This document shows positions 1 to 9,385 of a DNA stretch of 64,000 bases, piece after piece. Origin of the DNA: Periplaneta americana (Eukaryota; Arthropoda; Insecta; Blattodea; Blattidae); contig NC_091125.1 in the NCBI RefSeq assembly GCF_040183065.1, positions 126,959,621 to 127,023,620 on the forward strand, given 5' to 3'. Positions within the stretch are counted from its first letter, which is position 1, and every line of letters starts with the position of its first letter. A program made the translations under genes and the position numbers. Under the pieces are notes generated by a model. It searched no databases and had not been told where the DNA came from. It saw nothing but the letters and a program-made list of their open reading frames with translations.

Positions 1-150
1 TTAGTTAATAAGGAATCAGTAAGTCTGATCAGGTTCTGTGGAACGCCAGATGATTTAAGGGCTCTAAGAATATGTTCGTGGCCAACAGAATCAAAGACTT
101 TAGACATGTCCAGAAACACGACACAACAGTTCTTCTTATTAAGCTTTTAG
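1..150 (-). pseudogene. LINE reverse transcriptase fragment (palm region)
   Basis: Read on the minus strand, the first 150 bases encode a short open stretch containing VVFLDMSKVFDSVGHE followed by a GVPQNLI segment. The FLD-x-SK-x-FDSV block is reverse transcriptase motif A of non-LTR retrotransposons, where the first Asp is catalytic. The rest of the domain lies outside the window, or is lost, and a TAA codon precedes it after position 150. The spelling resembles R2-like or CR1-like LINEs, but clade assignment is inference. It faces away from the + strand LINE fragment that starts at 344, so the two are separate insertions. Confidence 0.7.
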
Positions 151-343
151 ATGATTGAAGACAGACCTAATCTGTTAACATTGTACTAAGCAATTATTTC
201 ATTTTGTTATGTAAAAATATGTTATAAACATATTTGCAAAGTGCATTTTTCCCCTTTTCTATAATAAAATTTAAATATTTCATTTTCCTAACTAAAATAG
301 TCTCCGTACTGTCATCCATGCCCATTTATATCTGGCCGTCAAT

Positions 344-1130
344 TTGAGGAATTCTATGGAACATCGAAATATTAATATCGGTGTCCCACAGGGCACTGTC
401 CTCCGTTCAGTTTTGTTTTTAATACATATTAATGATTTATTGGCAATTCATTTAAGGACATTCAATGCTGAGATATTTTCGTATGCGGATGACACGGTTG
501 TTATTTTTGCAGGTAAAACTTGGGATGATACTTTAATGCAAACAATGGCATCACATTGATTAAAAATTGGTTTGATTCCAACATAGGCCTACTTGTCTTA
601 AATAATTCTAAAACCACGGTTGTACCATTTTCGTTAACATCTGTTGGTATGAAATATCCCGATTCGTTCTTGTATTTAAAAATTCATACATTCAATTGTT
701 CTTCTAATAGTTGTAACTGTCCCATTCTAAATGAATTTCCTCAAGTTAAATATCTCGGAATAATAATCGACCAACATTTACGTTGGGATAAACATGTTTT
801 TTTTTCTGTGCAATAGATTAAGAAAAATTATTCACTATTTTGTCATCCTACGAAATTACTTCACTGATTTATCTCGCACTAGTACAAACTATATTACAAT
901 ACGGCATTATAAGATAGGGTAGCTCTTATAGTACCCCCTCATGCCAATAATTCTGCTACAGAAAAGAATAATAAAAAATATGCCTTAATAAATTTCTTGA
1001 TTATCTTTCAGGGCTGCTGTATTCAGAATTTAAAGTATTTGACTTCCATCAAATTTATAACAATGTATTACTAAATTTCGTACATAAAAACCGAAACAAA
1101 TTTAATTTATGCAAATCACGCTTTCAGGTA
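344..1130 (+). pseudogene. LINE reverse transcriptase, C-terminal half (CR1/Jockey-like)
   Basis: The first frame (to 559) carries GVPQGTVL, then IHINDLL, and the catalytic SYADDTVV motif with both Asp residues. A one-base frameshift at about 556 moves the reading to a second frame with NWFDSN, an NNSKT motif and VKYLGIIID, the usual post-catalytic order of LINE reverse transcriptases. A further shift near 816 leads to a segment resembling the C-terminal tail, QKRIIKICLNK then YSEFKVFDF. At least three frame breaks make it non-functional. Its 3' part runs into the 50-bp palindrome at 1107, so part of the LINE end has been duplicated in inverted orientation. The clade is inferred. Confidence 0.75.
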
Positions 1131-1218
1131 TAACTCCCTGTAAAGTTGATTTGAATATTTTCGAAATTATTCAAATCAACTTTACAGGGAGTTATACCTG
1201 AAAGCGTGATTTGCATAA
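1107..1218. repeat. 50-bp inverted repeat (hairpin) at LINE end
   Basis: Bases 1107-1156 and 1169-1218 are exact reverse complements, separated by 12 bases. The left arm is the continuation of the LINE coding debris, so the right arm is an inverted copy of it. Perfect identity of both arms suggests a recent or gene-conversion-maintained inverted duplication. Confidence 0.9.
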
Positions 1219-1360
1219 TACACGTCACTGTTCGTTAGCAGAAAACCACAATTTAAGTCACACAGAGTTAGTATGCATTCAATGTTGGTTGCTTGACGGT
1301 TGTCAGCCCACTTTGAGGTCTGTGGATATAGAGGGAAAAATTGGATCGGTGTCTGGTAGA

Positions 1361-1436
1361 GTTCCCGGGTAGCTCAGTTGGGAGAGCGTTGGTACGTTTA
1401 ACCAAAGGTCCCGGGTTCGATACCCGGCTGGGGAAC
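1361..1436 (+). tRNA. tRNA-like cloverleaf with GTT loop (tRNA-derived element)
   Basis: The segment folds into a cloverleaf. The acceptor is GTTCCC with GGGAAC, box A is TAGCTCAGTTGG, the anticodon stem TTGGT/ACCAA encloses the loop ACGTTTA (formally Asn GTT), and box B is GGTTCGATACC in a 5-bp T stem CCGGG/CCCGG. The universal U33 is C here and the last acceptor pair is a mismatch, so a working tRNA-Asn is unlikely. The loop ACGT(W) recurs in the elements at 41565 and 41884, which points to a tRNA-derived SINE family. It is bracketed by a 12-bp inverted repeat (1331-1342 and 1437-1448); the right copy holds TTTTT, a possible Pol III stop. Confidence 0.6.
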
Positions 1437-1448
1437 AATTTTTCCCTC

Positions 1449-1995
1449 GAAATTATTCAAATTTAGTTTATATTCATATAAATATGAAACCAAAAGAACA
1501 GACAACATATGCTTGACAGTTCCTAAATGTACTACAACTGTAGTATATAATCACAGTAGCAACTTCGGTCCAAGGTTTTATAACATGATAATAGATAAAT
1601 TCTCACACATACAATTTGCTAATGGTCATTATTTAAAAAAAAAGATCTATTAAAAATTCCTGTTAACAGAGAAAATTTAAAGTTCAATTATTGTAATATG
1701 TGTCTTTCCTTCTTGTTTTTTCTTTTATTACTTTTTACTCTCTTAATCAATAATAAAATGTCCTAATATTAACTTATGTGGAATACTCCTTGAGCACGAG
1801 TATGTAACTACTTTTCCTGGGGGTGTTAGAGAGTTCTTATATTAAAAAAATCAATATGTATCATTGTTCTAGCAATAAAATAATACTAATAATAATAATA
1901 GTAATAATAATAATAATATTATTATTATCTAAATATGTTTTATGGAATTTGGATCTTATCCTATCGATAGTATGCTCGGGACAGATCACTTCCCC
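1449..1995. other. AT-rich intergenic stretch
   Basis: I see no convincing gene here. It contains an ATT/AAT microsatellite (about 1886-1926). Short open frames are compositional. Confidence 0.5.
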
Positions 1996-1997
1996 AG

Positions 1998-2135
1998 GAT
2001 CATCATAATCATCATAATCATCATCATCGTTGGCTGCAGGGATTAGGCCTTGGCGGCCTGTACCGGCTTTCTAGATTTGGTCTAGCCAGAGTTTTCCAAG
2101 GTCGTCCTTGTTTACATTGTCCAATGGGATTATAT
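1998..2135 (-). pseudogene. LINE 3'-end fragment with ATC/GAT tail
   Basis: On the minus strand the block from 2135 down to about 2030 reads as a decayed LINE C-terminus (GRPWKTLARPN, then RPPRPNPC) and ends in a (GAT)n run at 1998-2030. LINE C-termini rich in GRP..W followed by a trinucleotide tail are common in insects. The match is short and frame-disrupted, so this is a moderate-to-low call. Confidence 0.4.
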
Positions 2136-2390
2136 AAAATTTTTTAAAAGTCTTGTGGTATCCTAAATAGTTGAACTCTGCCACTCTCTAATATTTCCCC
2201 GTTTACTACAAATTTTTGCTGTAATAGTTATTTATCCTTTATTGTTTTTGTTTTTGATCTTTTCATATTATATTCTTTAGTAATATGATAGAATTTATGG
2301 ATTGGTATTTGTACTTAATTTTCACTTCTCCAGAATAATTACAAAAATAAATCAAGAATTTTAATAATTGTTATAATTATTTTATTTCAG

Positions 2391-2498
2391 TTATTTCTCG
2401 TTGGTAAACAGAATTCCAACGTCAAAATATGGCTTCCATACCGGAAAAAGAAGAAAACGAAAAACAAGAAGAAGATGTAGACTTAAAAAAAATTTCAG
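2391..2498 (+). CDS. Candidate gene 1, first coding exon
   Basis: A pyrimidine-rich acceptor (TTTTATTTCAG, ending 2390) and a consensus donor (CAG|GTAAGT, cut after 2498) delimit this exon. ATG at 2429 opens a 70-nt coding part for an acidic, Lys/Glu-rich N-terminus starting MASIPEKEENEKQEED. It ends in phase 1 (one base of the next codon). Bases 2391-2428 would be 5' UTR with an upstream first exon not identified. The next compatible exon is 14158-14209 and the last is 20565-20739; joined they give 98 residues with no internal stop. Function is not recognised. The same layout occurs in gene 2 at 52-62 kb. Without transcripts the model rests on splice signals, phase and symmetry with gene 2. 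Confidence 0.45.
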
Positions 2499-2727
2499 GT
2501 AAGTAATATGAGTATATTAAAAGTATTTATTTCAGTCACTGACTTCACAACAGACGTTTAAGGTGTTAAACCTTTACATTACATGTTTAAAAGATGTATA
2601 AACGTTTTCGTTGTTCAGGGCCAACATCATCAGATACGAAGTACATTTCGGTAATATCAATCATCTCTACGTAATTTCTACAAATACAAAACATAGCCTA
2701 TTTAGTGACATGCAGATTGAACCTTAT

Positions 2728-2989
2728 TTTTATTTTAGTTGGTTGTTTAACGACGCTGTATCAACTACTAGGTTATTTAGCGTCGATGAGATTGGTGATA
2801 GCGAGATGATATTTGGCGAGATGAGGCCAAGGATTCGCCAGAGATTACCTTGCATTCACATTACGGTTGGGGAAAACCTCGGAAAAAACCCAACCAGGTA
2901 ATCAGCCCAAGCGGGGATCGAACCCGCGCCCGAACGCAACTTCAGACCGGCAGGCAAGCGCCTTAACCGACTGAGCCACGCCGGTGGCT
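2728..2989 (-). mobile_element. tRNA-derived SINE inserted in palindrome left arm
   Basis: This is a complete minus-strand SINE. The tRNA-like head has box A (GTGGCTCAGTCGG) and box B (GGTTCGATCCC). The body contains GGTTTTCCCCAACC, and the tail reads ACAGCGTCGTTAAACAACC followed by an A-rich end. It is flanked by the 11-bp direct repeat TTGAACCTTAT (2717-2727 and 2990-3000). The right arm of the palindrome has one uninterrupted copy of that target, so the insertion came after the inverted duplication. Related copies are at 40570 and 58084. Confidence 0.85.
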
Positions 2990-3352
2990 TTGAACCTTAT
3001 TAAAATCAACATGGTTATGATACATTTTCACATTCTTATATGCCAGCCCTTATTGTCAATTATTTAAAATATGTTTGCAAGTCTTCACACATGGAATAAT
3101 GAAGTAACTTGATGTAAAAGAATAAAAAATAAAAATAATAAAATATAAAACTAAGGTAGAAATGTTGTGAATGTGAAGAGTTGCAAATTACAGTATTTGA
3201 ATACATTTATTGTGTTCATATTTCTGTTTCCCATTAATGCACATATTTTAACCATTCAAACGTATGTATCATGGTGTGTGTCTCATATTTTATCTTGATT
3301 GTTATTTCAAACAACCCAATTTATAATATTGTAATATATAATATTTATAATT

Positions 3353-4060
3353 TACTTACTTACTGGCTTTTAAGGAACCCGGAGGTTCATTGCCGCTCTC
3401 ACATAAGCCCGCCATTGGTCCCTATCCTGAGCAAGATTAATCCATTCTCTATCATCATATACCACCTCCCTCAAATCCATTTTAATATTATCCTCCCACC
3501 TACGTCTCGGTCTCCTTAAAGGTGTTTTTCCCTCCGGTCTCCCAACTAACACTCTATATGCATTTCTGGATTCGCCCATAAGTGCTACATGCCCTGCCCA
3601 TCTCAAACGTCTGGATTTAATGTTCCTAATTATGTCAGGTGAAGAATACAATGCGTGCAGTTCTGTGTTGTGTAACTTTCTCCATTCTCCTGTAACTTCA
3701 TCCCTCTTAGTCCCAAATATTTTCCTAAGCACCTTATTCTCAAACACCCTTAACCTATGTTCCTCTCTGAAAGTGAGAGTCCAAGTTTCACAACCATAAA
3801 GAACAACCGGTAATATAACTGTTTTATAGATTCTAACTTTCAAATTTTTTGACAGCAGACTGGATGATAAAAGTTTCTCAACCGAATAATAACATGCATT
3901 TCCCATATTTATTCTGTATTTAATTTCCTCCCGAGTATCATTTATATTTTGTTACTGTTGCTCCCAGATATTTGAACTACTCCACCTCTTCAAAAGATAA
4001 ATTTCCAATTTTTATATTTCTACTTCGTACAATGTTCTGGTCACGAGACATAATCATATA
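3353..4060 (-). pseudogene. LINE reverse transcriptase C-terminus with CTTA/GTAA tail
   Basis: The minus strand encodes 178 residues open to the stop: [39 protein letters not shown] and RPRRRWEDNIKMDL, ending in MNLRVP. These blocks form the region after the catalytic domain in an insect LINE family; GHV-x-GRP-x-RRW is a frequent RTE/CR1-type C-terminal signature. Upstream sequence is lost at 4060 by 5' truncation, the usual outcome of target-primed reverse transcription. The 3' end carries a short (TAAG)n tail, seen in plus orientation as CTTACTTACT at 3353. It sits in the loop of the foldback element. Other copies are at 12998, 19139, 30716 and 60866. Confidence 0.8.
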
Positions 4061-5009
4061 AGCATTTATGAGACAATCATATTAATTTGAAATAACAATC
4101 AAGATAAAATATGAGACACACACCATGATACATACGTTGAATGGTTAAAATATGTGCATTAATGGGAAACAGAAATATGAACACAATAAATGTATTCAAA
4201 TACCGAAATTTTCAGCTCTTCACATTCACAACATTTCTACCTTAGTTTTATATTTTATTATTTTTATGTTTTATTCTTTTACATCAAGTTACTTCATTAT
4301 TCCATGTGTGAAGACTTGCAAACATATTTTAAATAATTGACAATAAGGGCTGTCATATAAGAATGTCAAAATGTATCATAACCATGTTGATTTTAATAAG
4401 GTTCAATCTGCATGTCACTAAATATGTTTTGTATTTGTAAAAATTACGTAGAGATTATTGATATTACCGAAATGTACTTCGTATCTGATGATGTTGGCCC
4501 TGACCAACGAAGACGTTTATACATCTTTTAAACATGTAATGTAAAGGTTTAACACCTTAAACATATGTTGTGAAGTCAGTGACTGAAATAAATACTTTTA
4601 ATATACAATTCCGACTTCTCTGAAAACTAAAAAATGAATTGCAAAAAAAAAGTAATATGCGATTAAAATCTAATTAAAATACATATTTGAAATTGTTTAT
4701 TACATTTACGTGAAAATTAACGTTTGTTTTCATTGTAATTGAGGACTTCACCCGAATAACGGCGTATACGCTTATACGCCCGTTTTCCGAAGATCAAGGG
4801 ATTAGATAGTTGAATGCGTATAGTACACTGTAGTAAATTTTCGTAAGTCTAGCTTCAATACATAACACAGGACACAATGTTACGTGTTTAAAATTGAACG
4901 AGTGAACGCACCTACTACAGCGGCAGTCACATGCTTTGCAAGCCGTACTGTAGTAGGCTAGTATTCGATGTTTAGGCCTACTTCAGGTTGTCAGTTGCAG
5001 CAGTGAATC

Positions 5010-5510
5010 ATGACCGAAAATATGGGAAAAAAGAAGCTTGTGAGCAAAAGTAAAAGGAAAACCGAAGAAAGCAAAATTAATAGAAACAGTGGCAAGTCAT
5101 ACACAACTTGTACAGGCAAGGAAATGGAAGAAAAGTAATTTACACCTATAAAAAGGTGATGTATGAAAATGTGTACACATGAAATTTCAAAGGACGATCA
5201 ACTCTCTATTTTTAAACGCTTTTGGGATATCGGTTCGAAATTAGAACAATATCATTTTTTATTTCTTGCCTTGAAAGAGTGAATCTAAAAGCTGAGAATC
5301 AATAATAGAAATAATTTGTGGAAATATAGTGTTTTCTATAATGGGGGTAAAAAATTTGACGTTATCAATACTTTCTATTGAGTCTATTACAAATTTCAGA
5401 GAAACGATTAAAAAAAGTTCAGAATAAACTGGTTTCAGGTGACATTCTCAATAATAAAAAGGGTGCACACTCAAATCGTCCTCATACAATCATGATGCAA
5501 AAGTATAAAT
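5010..5510 (+). pseudogene. Decayed N-terminal part of insect transposase-like protein
   Basis: ATG 5010 starts a basic segment (MTENMGKKKLVSKSKRK) that stops at 5138. In other frames downstream sequence continues with CTHEISKDDQLSIFKRFWD, then a broken segment ending KKGAHSNRPHTI before 5510. The order basic tail, Cys, (I/S)xxxxxxxIFxxFW and later a GxHxNxP block matches, from memory, the N-terminal domain of an insect-wide uncharacterised transposase family. Several stops and frameshifts make it a relic. It lies between the TIRs at 4738 and 6298, which explains its presence. Confidence 0.45.
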
Positions 5511-5595
5511 AAGTGCAATACAGTACATCAGGGGTATTTTCAGCTTAACCTCTTAATCTGCATCATTTGTTTCCTTCAACATTTGAAAGACGGGA

Positions 5596-5799
5596 ATGGA
5601 AGTGTCGCAGCTGAAACTTTTGAGTCCAATACAAATGAACCCAATGCCTTCGAAACCCTCCAAGGCGAAGGACTTAAGAGACCTCTTACAGTTTTCAGAT
5701 GAAGATGGCCAAAGTTGGCTGAACTCAATGCTGAATATAGCCAGGACATCATCACACAATGGTGAAGATGGCTCTAGCAAAAATAGTGATGATGCATAA
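5596..5799 (+). pseudogene. Acidic C-terminal remnant of the same transposase
   Basis: An open stretch of 67 residues includes LRDLLQFSDEDGQSW and ends with an acidic, Ser-rich tail (SSKNSDDA) before the stop at 5797-5799. Its place just inside the right half of the TIR element, after a gap lacking the catalytic core, fits an internal deletion joining the N- and C-terminal regions. There is no independent domain match. Confidence 0.35.
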
Positions 5800-6298
5800 A
5801 GAAGAAAAATACATAAGAACAAGAAAACCATAAACTGAAAATGTAATGTTAATTTATGGGCCTACTTGTGTAATTACTAAATAATTTTATTTAATTTGTT
5901 GTGGTAAATGTATATTTTATTTTGTCGAATTTATTTTAATTTACTTTTTTCAGACAAAATTATTAATAAAGTACGAGATATTCCCATATATAATTAATTT
6001 TCATGTGAAGTTAGACCCCTAGAACATAAGAATAATTAAAAACAGTACTAAAACATATTGTCGCCGGAAAAAGGGCGTATACAGAGTTCCGTATTATATT
6101 TATTTACTAATAGCAGAACATGCTATTTGCTGTTATGTTTCAATAATTTTGTTTTAAATATCCTCGAAAGTATTTAACAGCAATGAAAAACTTTTTCGAC
6201 GCAACTATGATGAACCTGACAGCTTACAAACATTGAAATCAGTTTATATCAGAACTACATTTTACCGTATACGCCCTTATTCGGGTGACGTCCTCAAT

Positions 6299-6880
6299 TA
6301 ACTTAAAAACTTGCAATTGAACTGGAACTACTCGAACAAATAAACTTATTTCTCATGACTTCCTTTGAAATGGAAATGATTACTAAAGTTGTCGATCCCA
6401 CGTCGTAGATTGTTGGCACTTACTGTACGAGTAATTCTGCCTCGGACAGAGAGCTCGAAGTAAAAATATAGGCCAAATGTTCCCTACGATTCACATCAGA
6501 GTTTAGCGTTTCGCTTCGTTTTGCGAGAACTGTACCCTGGACGGGTTCGTACACGATTTGAGCCATCGTGGGCTCTATTATATGCGATGATTCTCCAAGT
6601 CCGATAGGTGGCCTGAGTGGCATTCCTGAATCCGAAGATGACAGGTGGACTATCCCACCTCATCCTCTGATAGAGCTAGGTTCCACCCGCACACAAGTAG
6701 GCTAATAAGCCCCAGGGACCCGGAGTTCCAAGCCCTTCCTATATCAGCATCCGAAACCCGTACTACCCTCAGGACGTCACCCCTGCCTAGTTTTACTATT
6801 GCATATGACAGATTTATATTTTATTTATATTTATTTATTTTGTTATAATTGTAACATAAAATATAATATAAACAGAAAAA
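6299..6880. other. Intronic sequence without recognisable gene
   Basis: This stretch includes a slightly GC-richer block (about 6640-6790). Frames open here show no known motif. Confidence 0.4.
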
Positions 6881-7795
6881 CTTTAGCTCGCCCCTGAAAG
6901 GGTAGAACTCGTGCTTAGGAGCAGTAGTGTAATGGTCAGTAATATTGCTATGATATACACTTGGTATAATTTCAAATAGTTTGTTATTGGTTTTAAAAAT
7001 ATATGATCAAGACAATTTTTCCACTGTGGTATAGTTAAGGAATTTAATAACTGGTAAAAACCAAATTCATTCATAATATTCCTATATCTATGCCCTAAGT
7101 CATCCATAAAGTCATCTAGAATTTGAATGTTTATATCTCCGACTATAATGTGGTTATTAACTTTTTTCTGGTTTATTAGAAAGTTTTCTACATCATTTAT
7201 AAATTCAGCTTGGTTTAAATTAGATAATCTATATATTGCCGTTAACTCAATAATAGTACTGTTGAAATTAAATTTAAAATGTTTTTTTTTTATTCAATGC
7301 AGTGACACTTGATTGGAGTCATTGGCCGTGCAATGGCGATTAAAACTAAAATGAAAGATCGAAAACAAAATAAAGTGAACAATGTGCAAGTGAAACTACG
7401 AAATTGCAATTGCATTTAAAATGTATGCAATTTGAATTTAAAATTTCAATATCTAAAGCAGACACTTCAATATCACTTCTAAAATACACTACAATGCCAT
7501 CACATTTATTTTATTTACAAGGTTTAATAAACTTATGATTTTTTATGTCAAAACCTATATCATAACGAAGCCAAGTTTCAGTAAGTACTATTATGTCAAA
7601 ATTGACAGAAAAGTATTGTAACAAGACACAAAATTCAGAGGAATTCTTTTTTATACTATGAATATTTAAATGAATGAGTTTTAAGTTAAGATGTTTGCAG
7701 CTAGCAATATAATTATCAAAGTTAAGTGTGTCATTAAATATTTTTGTGACGTTAAAGAAAATTTGCCTCGGAGTACTCACGTTTCCCTCTTCCAT
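6880..7795 (-). pseudogene. LINE apurinic-type endonuclease domain, broken
   Basis: Minus-strand reading from 7795 gives LKLIHLNIHSIKKNSSEF and then IIVLTETWL, the first two conserved blocks of the LINE endonuclease. Further down come STIIELTAIYR, HIIVGDINIQILDD (the GDxN catalytic motif) and NCLDHIFLK (the xxDH block), followed by a hydrophobic tail near 6890. This is the domain order of a Jockey/CR1-type LINE ORF2 N-terminus. No reverse transcriptase follows. The frame is broken by stops and by a 132-bp insert at 7282-7413. Confidence 0.75.
7282..7413 (-). mobile_element. Small polyadenylated retro-insert with 10-bp target duplication
   Basis: A 132-bp segment interrupts the LINE endonuclease. 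It begins on the + strand with a T10 run (a poly-A tail on the minus strand, preceded there by ATTGAATAAA, a polyadenylation-signal-like hexamer) and is flanked by ATTTAAAATG at 7272-7281 and 7414-7423. This is the signature of LINE-mediated insertion of a short RNA. The source RNA is not recognised; it has no clear tRNA-type A and B boxes. Confidence 0.65.
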
Positions 7796-7799
7796 TTCA

Positions 7800-9385
7800 T
7801 TAACACTCTCTAATTCCCCTTCATTTCATCTATTTCCACATTTCATGTATCATCTGCAAAAGTTAAAAATCTGGTGTGAAGTCTTGGTTGTAGTACGGGT
7901 TTCCGACGCTGATATGGAAAGGATTTTTCGGGCCTCGGGCGTCCTAGGATCACCTTACTGTCAGTATCGGATTAACGAATGTCACACAAGCCACCTGCCA
8001 TACTTGGACAATAATAGCATATAGGCCTACTGTATTTCATGAGCATAATGGGCAAGATAAGAGTAACTACTGTGTCCGGATCTCGAAAAGTCTAGCCAGC
8101 ATGTGGAGTGAGACATAGATCTACATGTAACTCTACAGCAGGCCTAGGCACTATTAACTCAGTTGAGTCACTGCAGATTCCCCTTTAACTTCCCCCTGCC
8201 CTTCCCCGACTGAGACGAGTAGACCGGCAATTAGGCATTGTTCAGTGACGGATTGCTTCATAGCTTTTACGAACTTTCGGCTCTCGCTATTCGCCTGAAA
8301 TCCATTACTGATGCACAGTGCCCACTGTGCGTTCATTTATAAGGCAGTGTAAGCGGATAGGACATGGGAGCGGCTTTCAGAGTTCCGTTTCACTTCCCCG
8401 TTGTGCCCAGGGGTGATCTAAAGGCTACAACAAAACGTCAGAACAAAGAGACCGCTAATGAACATGAAGAAATAGTACAAATTGCATGAACAGATATTAT
8501 CAATCAATGGTCGACAGTTTAAGTGATTCTTCACTGCGAAGAAGCCCTCGGAAAAGAAAACCGGTAAAATCATAAATATTTTCGAAATACAAAGTTATCT
8601 TACATGCAGTTTTATATTATAAATTACATTAGTTATTATGACGATCTTTTAGTCTTCCCGCCACTATCCCTAATTTATTCTCCTTTCTCATATTTAATAT
8701 GTATTATCATAAATAAAGTCCGAAGGTTTAGCCCCTATTCTAGCCCGCAACGTGTGACAATTTTTTTACTGTACTGTTACGTCATGTATCAGGTAGGCCT
8801 ACATGTAGTCAACTCAGTAAAATATTCATGCAGTAGGATCTCAAGCTCCAGGCAACCCGGTCATTCTCATATGATGTTTCTGTGCGTAATAATATGATGA
8901 CTAATGAAGGAACTATAGAGGTGAGGGAGGCAGGTTGGCTCAAATTTTACGTTTCATTTTTTTTTTCTGTAATTTCATAGCATTTTATGAAATCCTCAAA
9001 GATGGTCGTTCTACGTGGTTCTCTGGCTATGTGGAGAGATATTTAAATTTAGATTTCACCAAGATTTAAATTTGAAATTTTGTATTATTTTGAAACGAGT
9101 AGATTAAGTCAACTTACTTCGCCCTGGGCAGGCAGATTGACACATGGTATGGGGTAGATTGGCTACATGTTAAATAAGAGCAAACTGCATATAGGCTAAA
9201 ACTAGATTTTTTTTTTTTTTTTTTTTTTTTCAAATTTAGGATTCATTTCTTTACACAGGAAAATGATTCAATATGATGAACGCACATAAATATATAACCA
9301 TGGAATTAAACACTCAGATAAAAAAAGAACTCAATCGTAGAAAAACAAAGTAAAAAAATTAATTTTGAACTTGTAAATTACTATA
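7800..9385. other. Intronic region without supported gene
   Basis: Nothing firm is visible. A short basic frame at about 8509-8573 contains RRSPRKRKP, but it has no homologue I know. A T22 run lies at 9209-9230. The block 8930-8948 has a weak inverted counterpart at about 12250-12290. Confidence 0.4.

Larger units (their letters stand above)
2512..4606. mobile_element. 2.1-kb palindromic foldback element
   Basis: The left arm (2512-3311) and the right arm (4086-4606) are near-identical reverse complements for about 520 bp once a SINE in the left arm is removed. The outer ends read GTATATTAAAAG and CTTTTAATATAC. The loop holds a 5'-truncated LINE. No transposase is visible, so it is a non-autonomous foldback element or an inverted duplication. 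It lies in intron 1 of candidate gene 1, 13 bases after the donor. Confidence 0.85.
4738..6298 (+). mobile_element. DNA transposon with about 32-bp TIRs and TA flanks
   Basis: The left end (ATTGAGGACTTCACCCGAAT) and the reverse complement of the right end (ATTGAGGACGTCACCCGAAT) match over about 32 bp with few mismatches, both continuing into GGCGTATACG. TA flanks both ends (4736-4737 and 6299-6300), suggesting a TA target duplication. The 1.56-kb interior holds decayed N-terminal and C-terminal pieces of a transposase. It is therefore probably an internally deleted copy of a larger element, superfamily not assigned. Confidence 0.8.

Noticed and set aside
1361-1436. Functional tRNA-Asn gene
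   Set aside because: Position 33 is C, the last acceptor pair is mismatched and the anticodon loop is shared with clearly repeated elements, so a tRNA-derived repeat is more likely.
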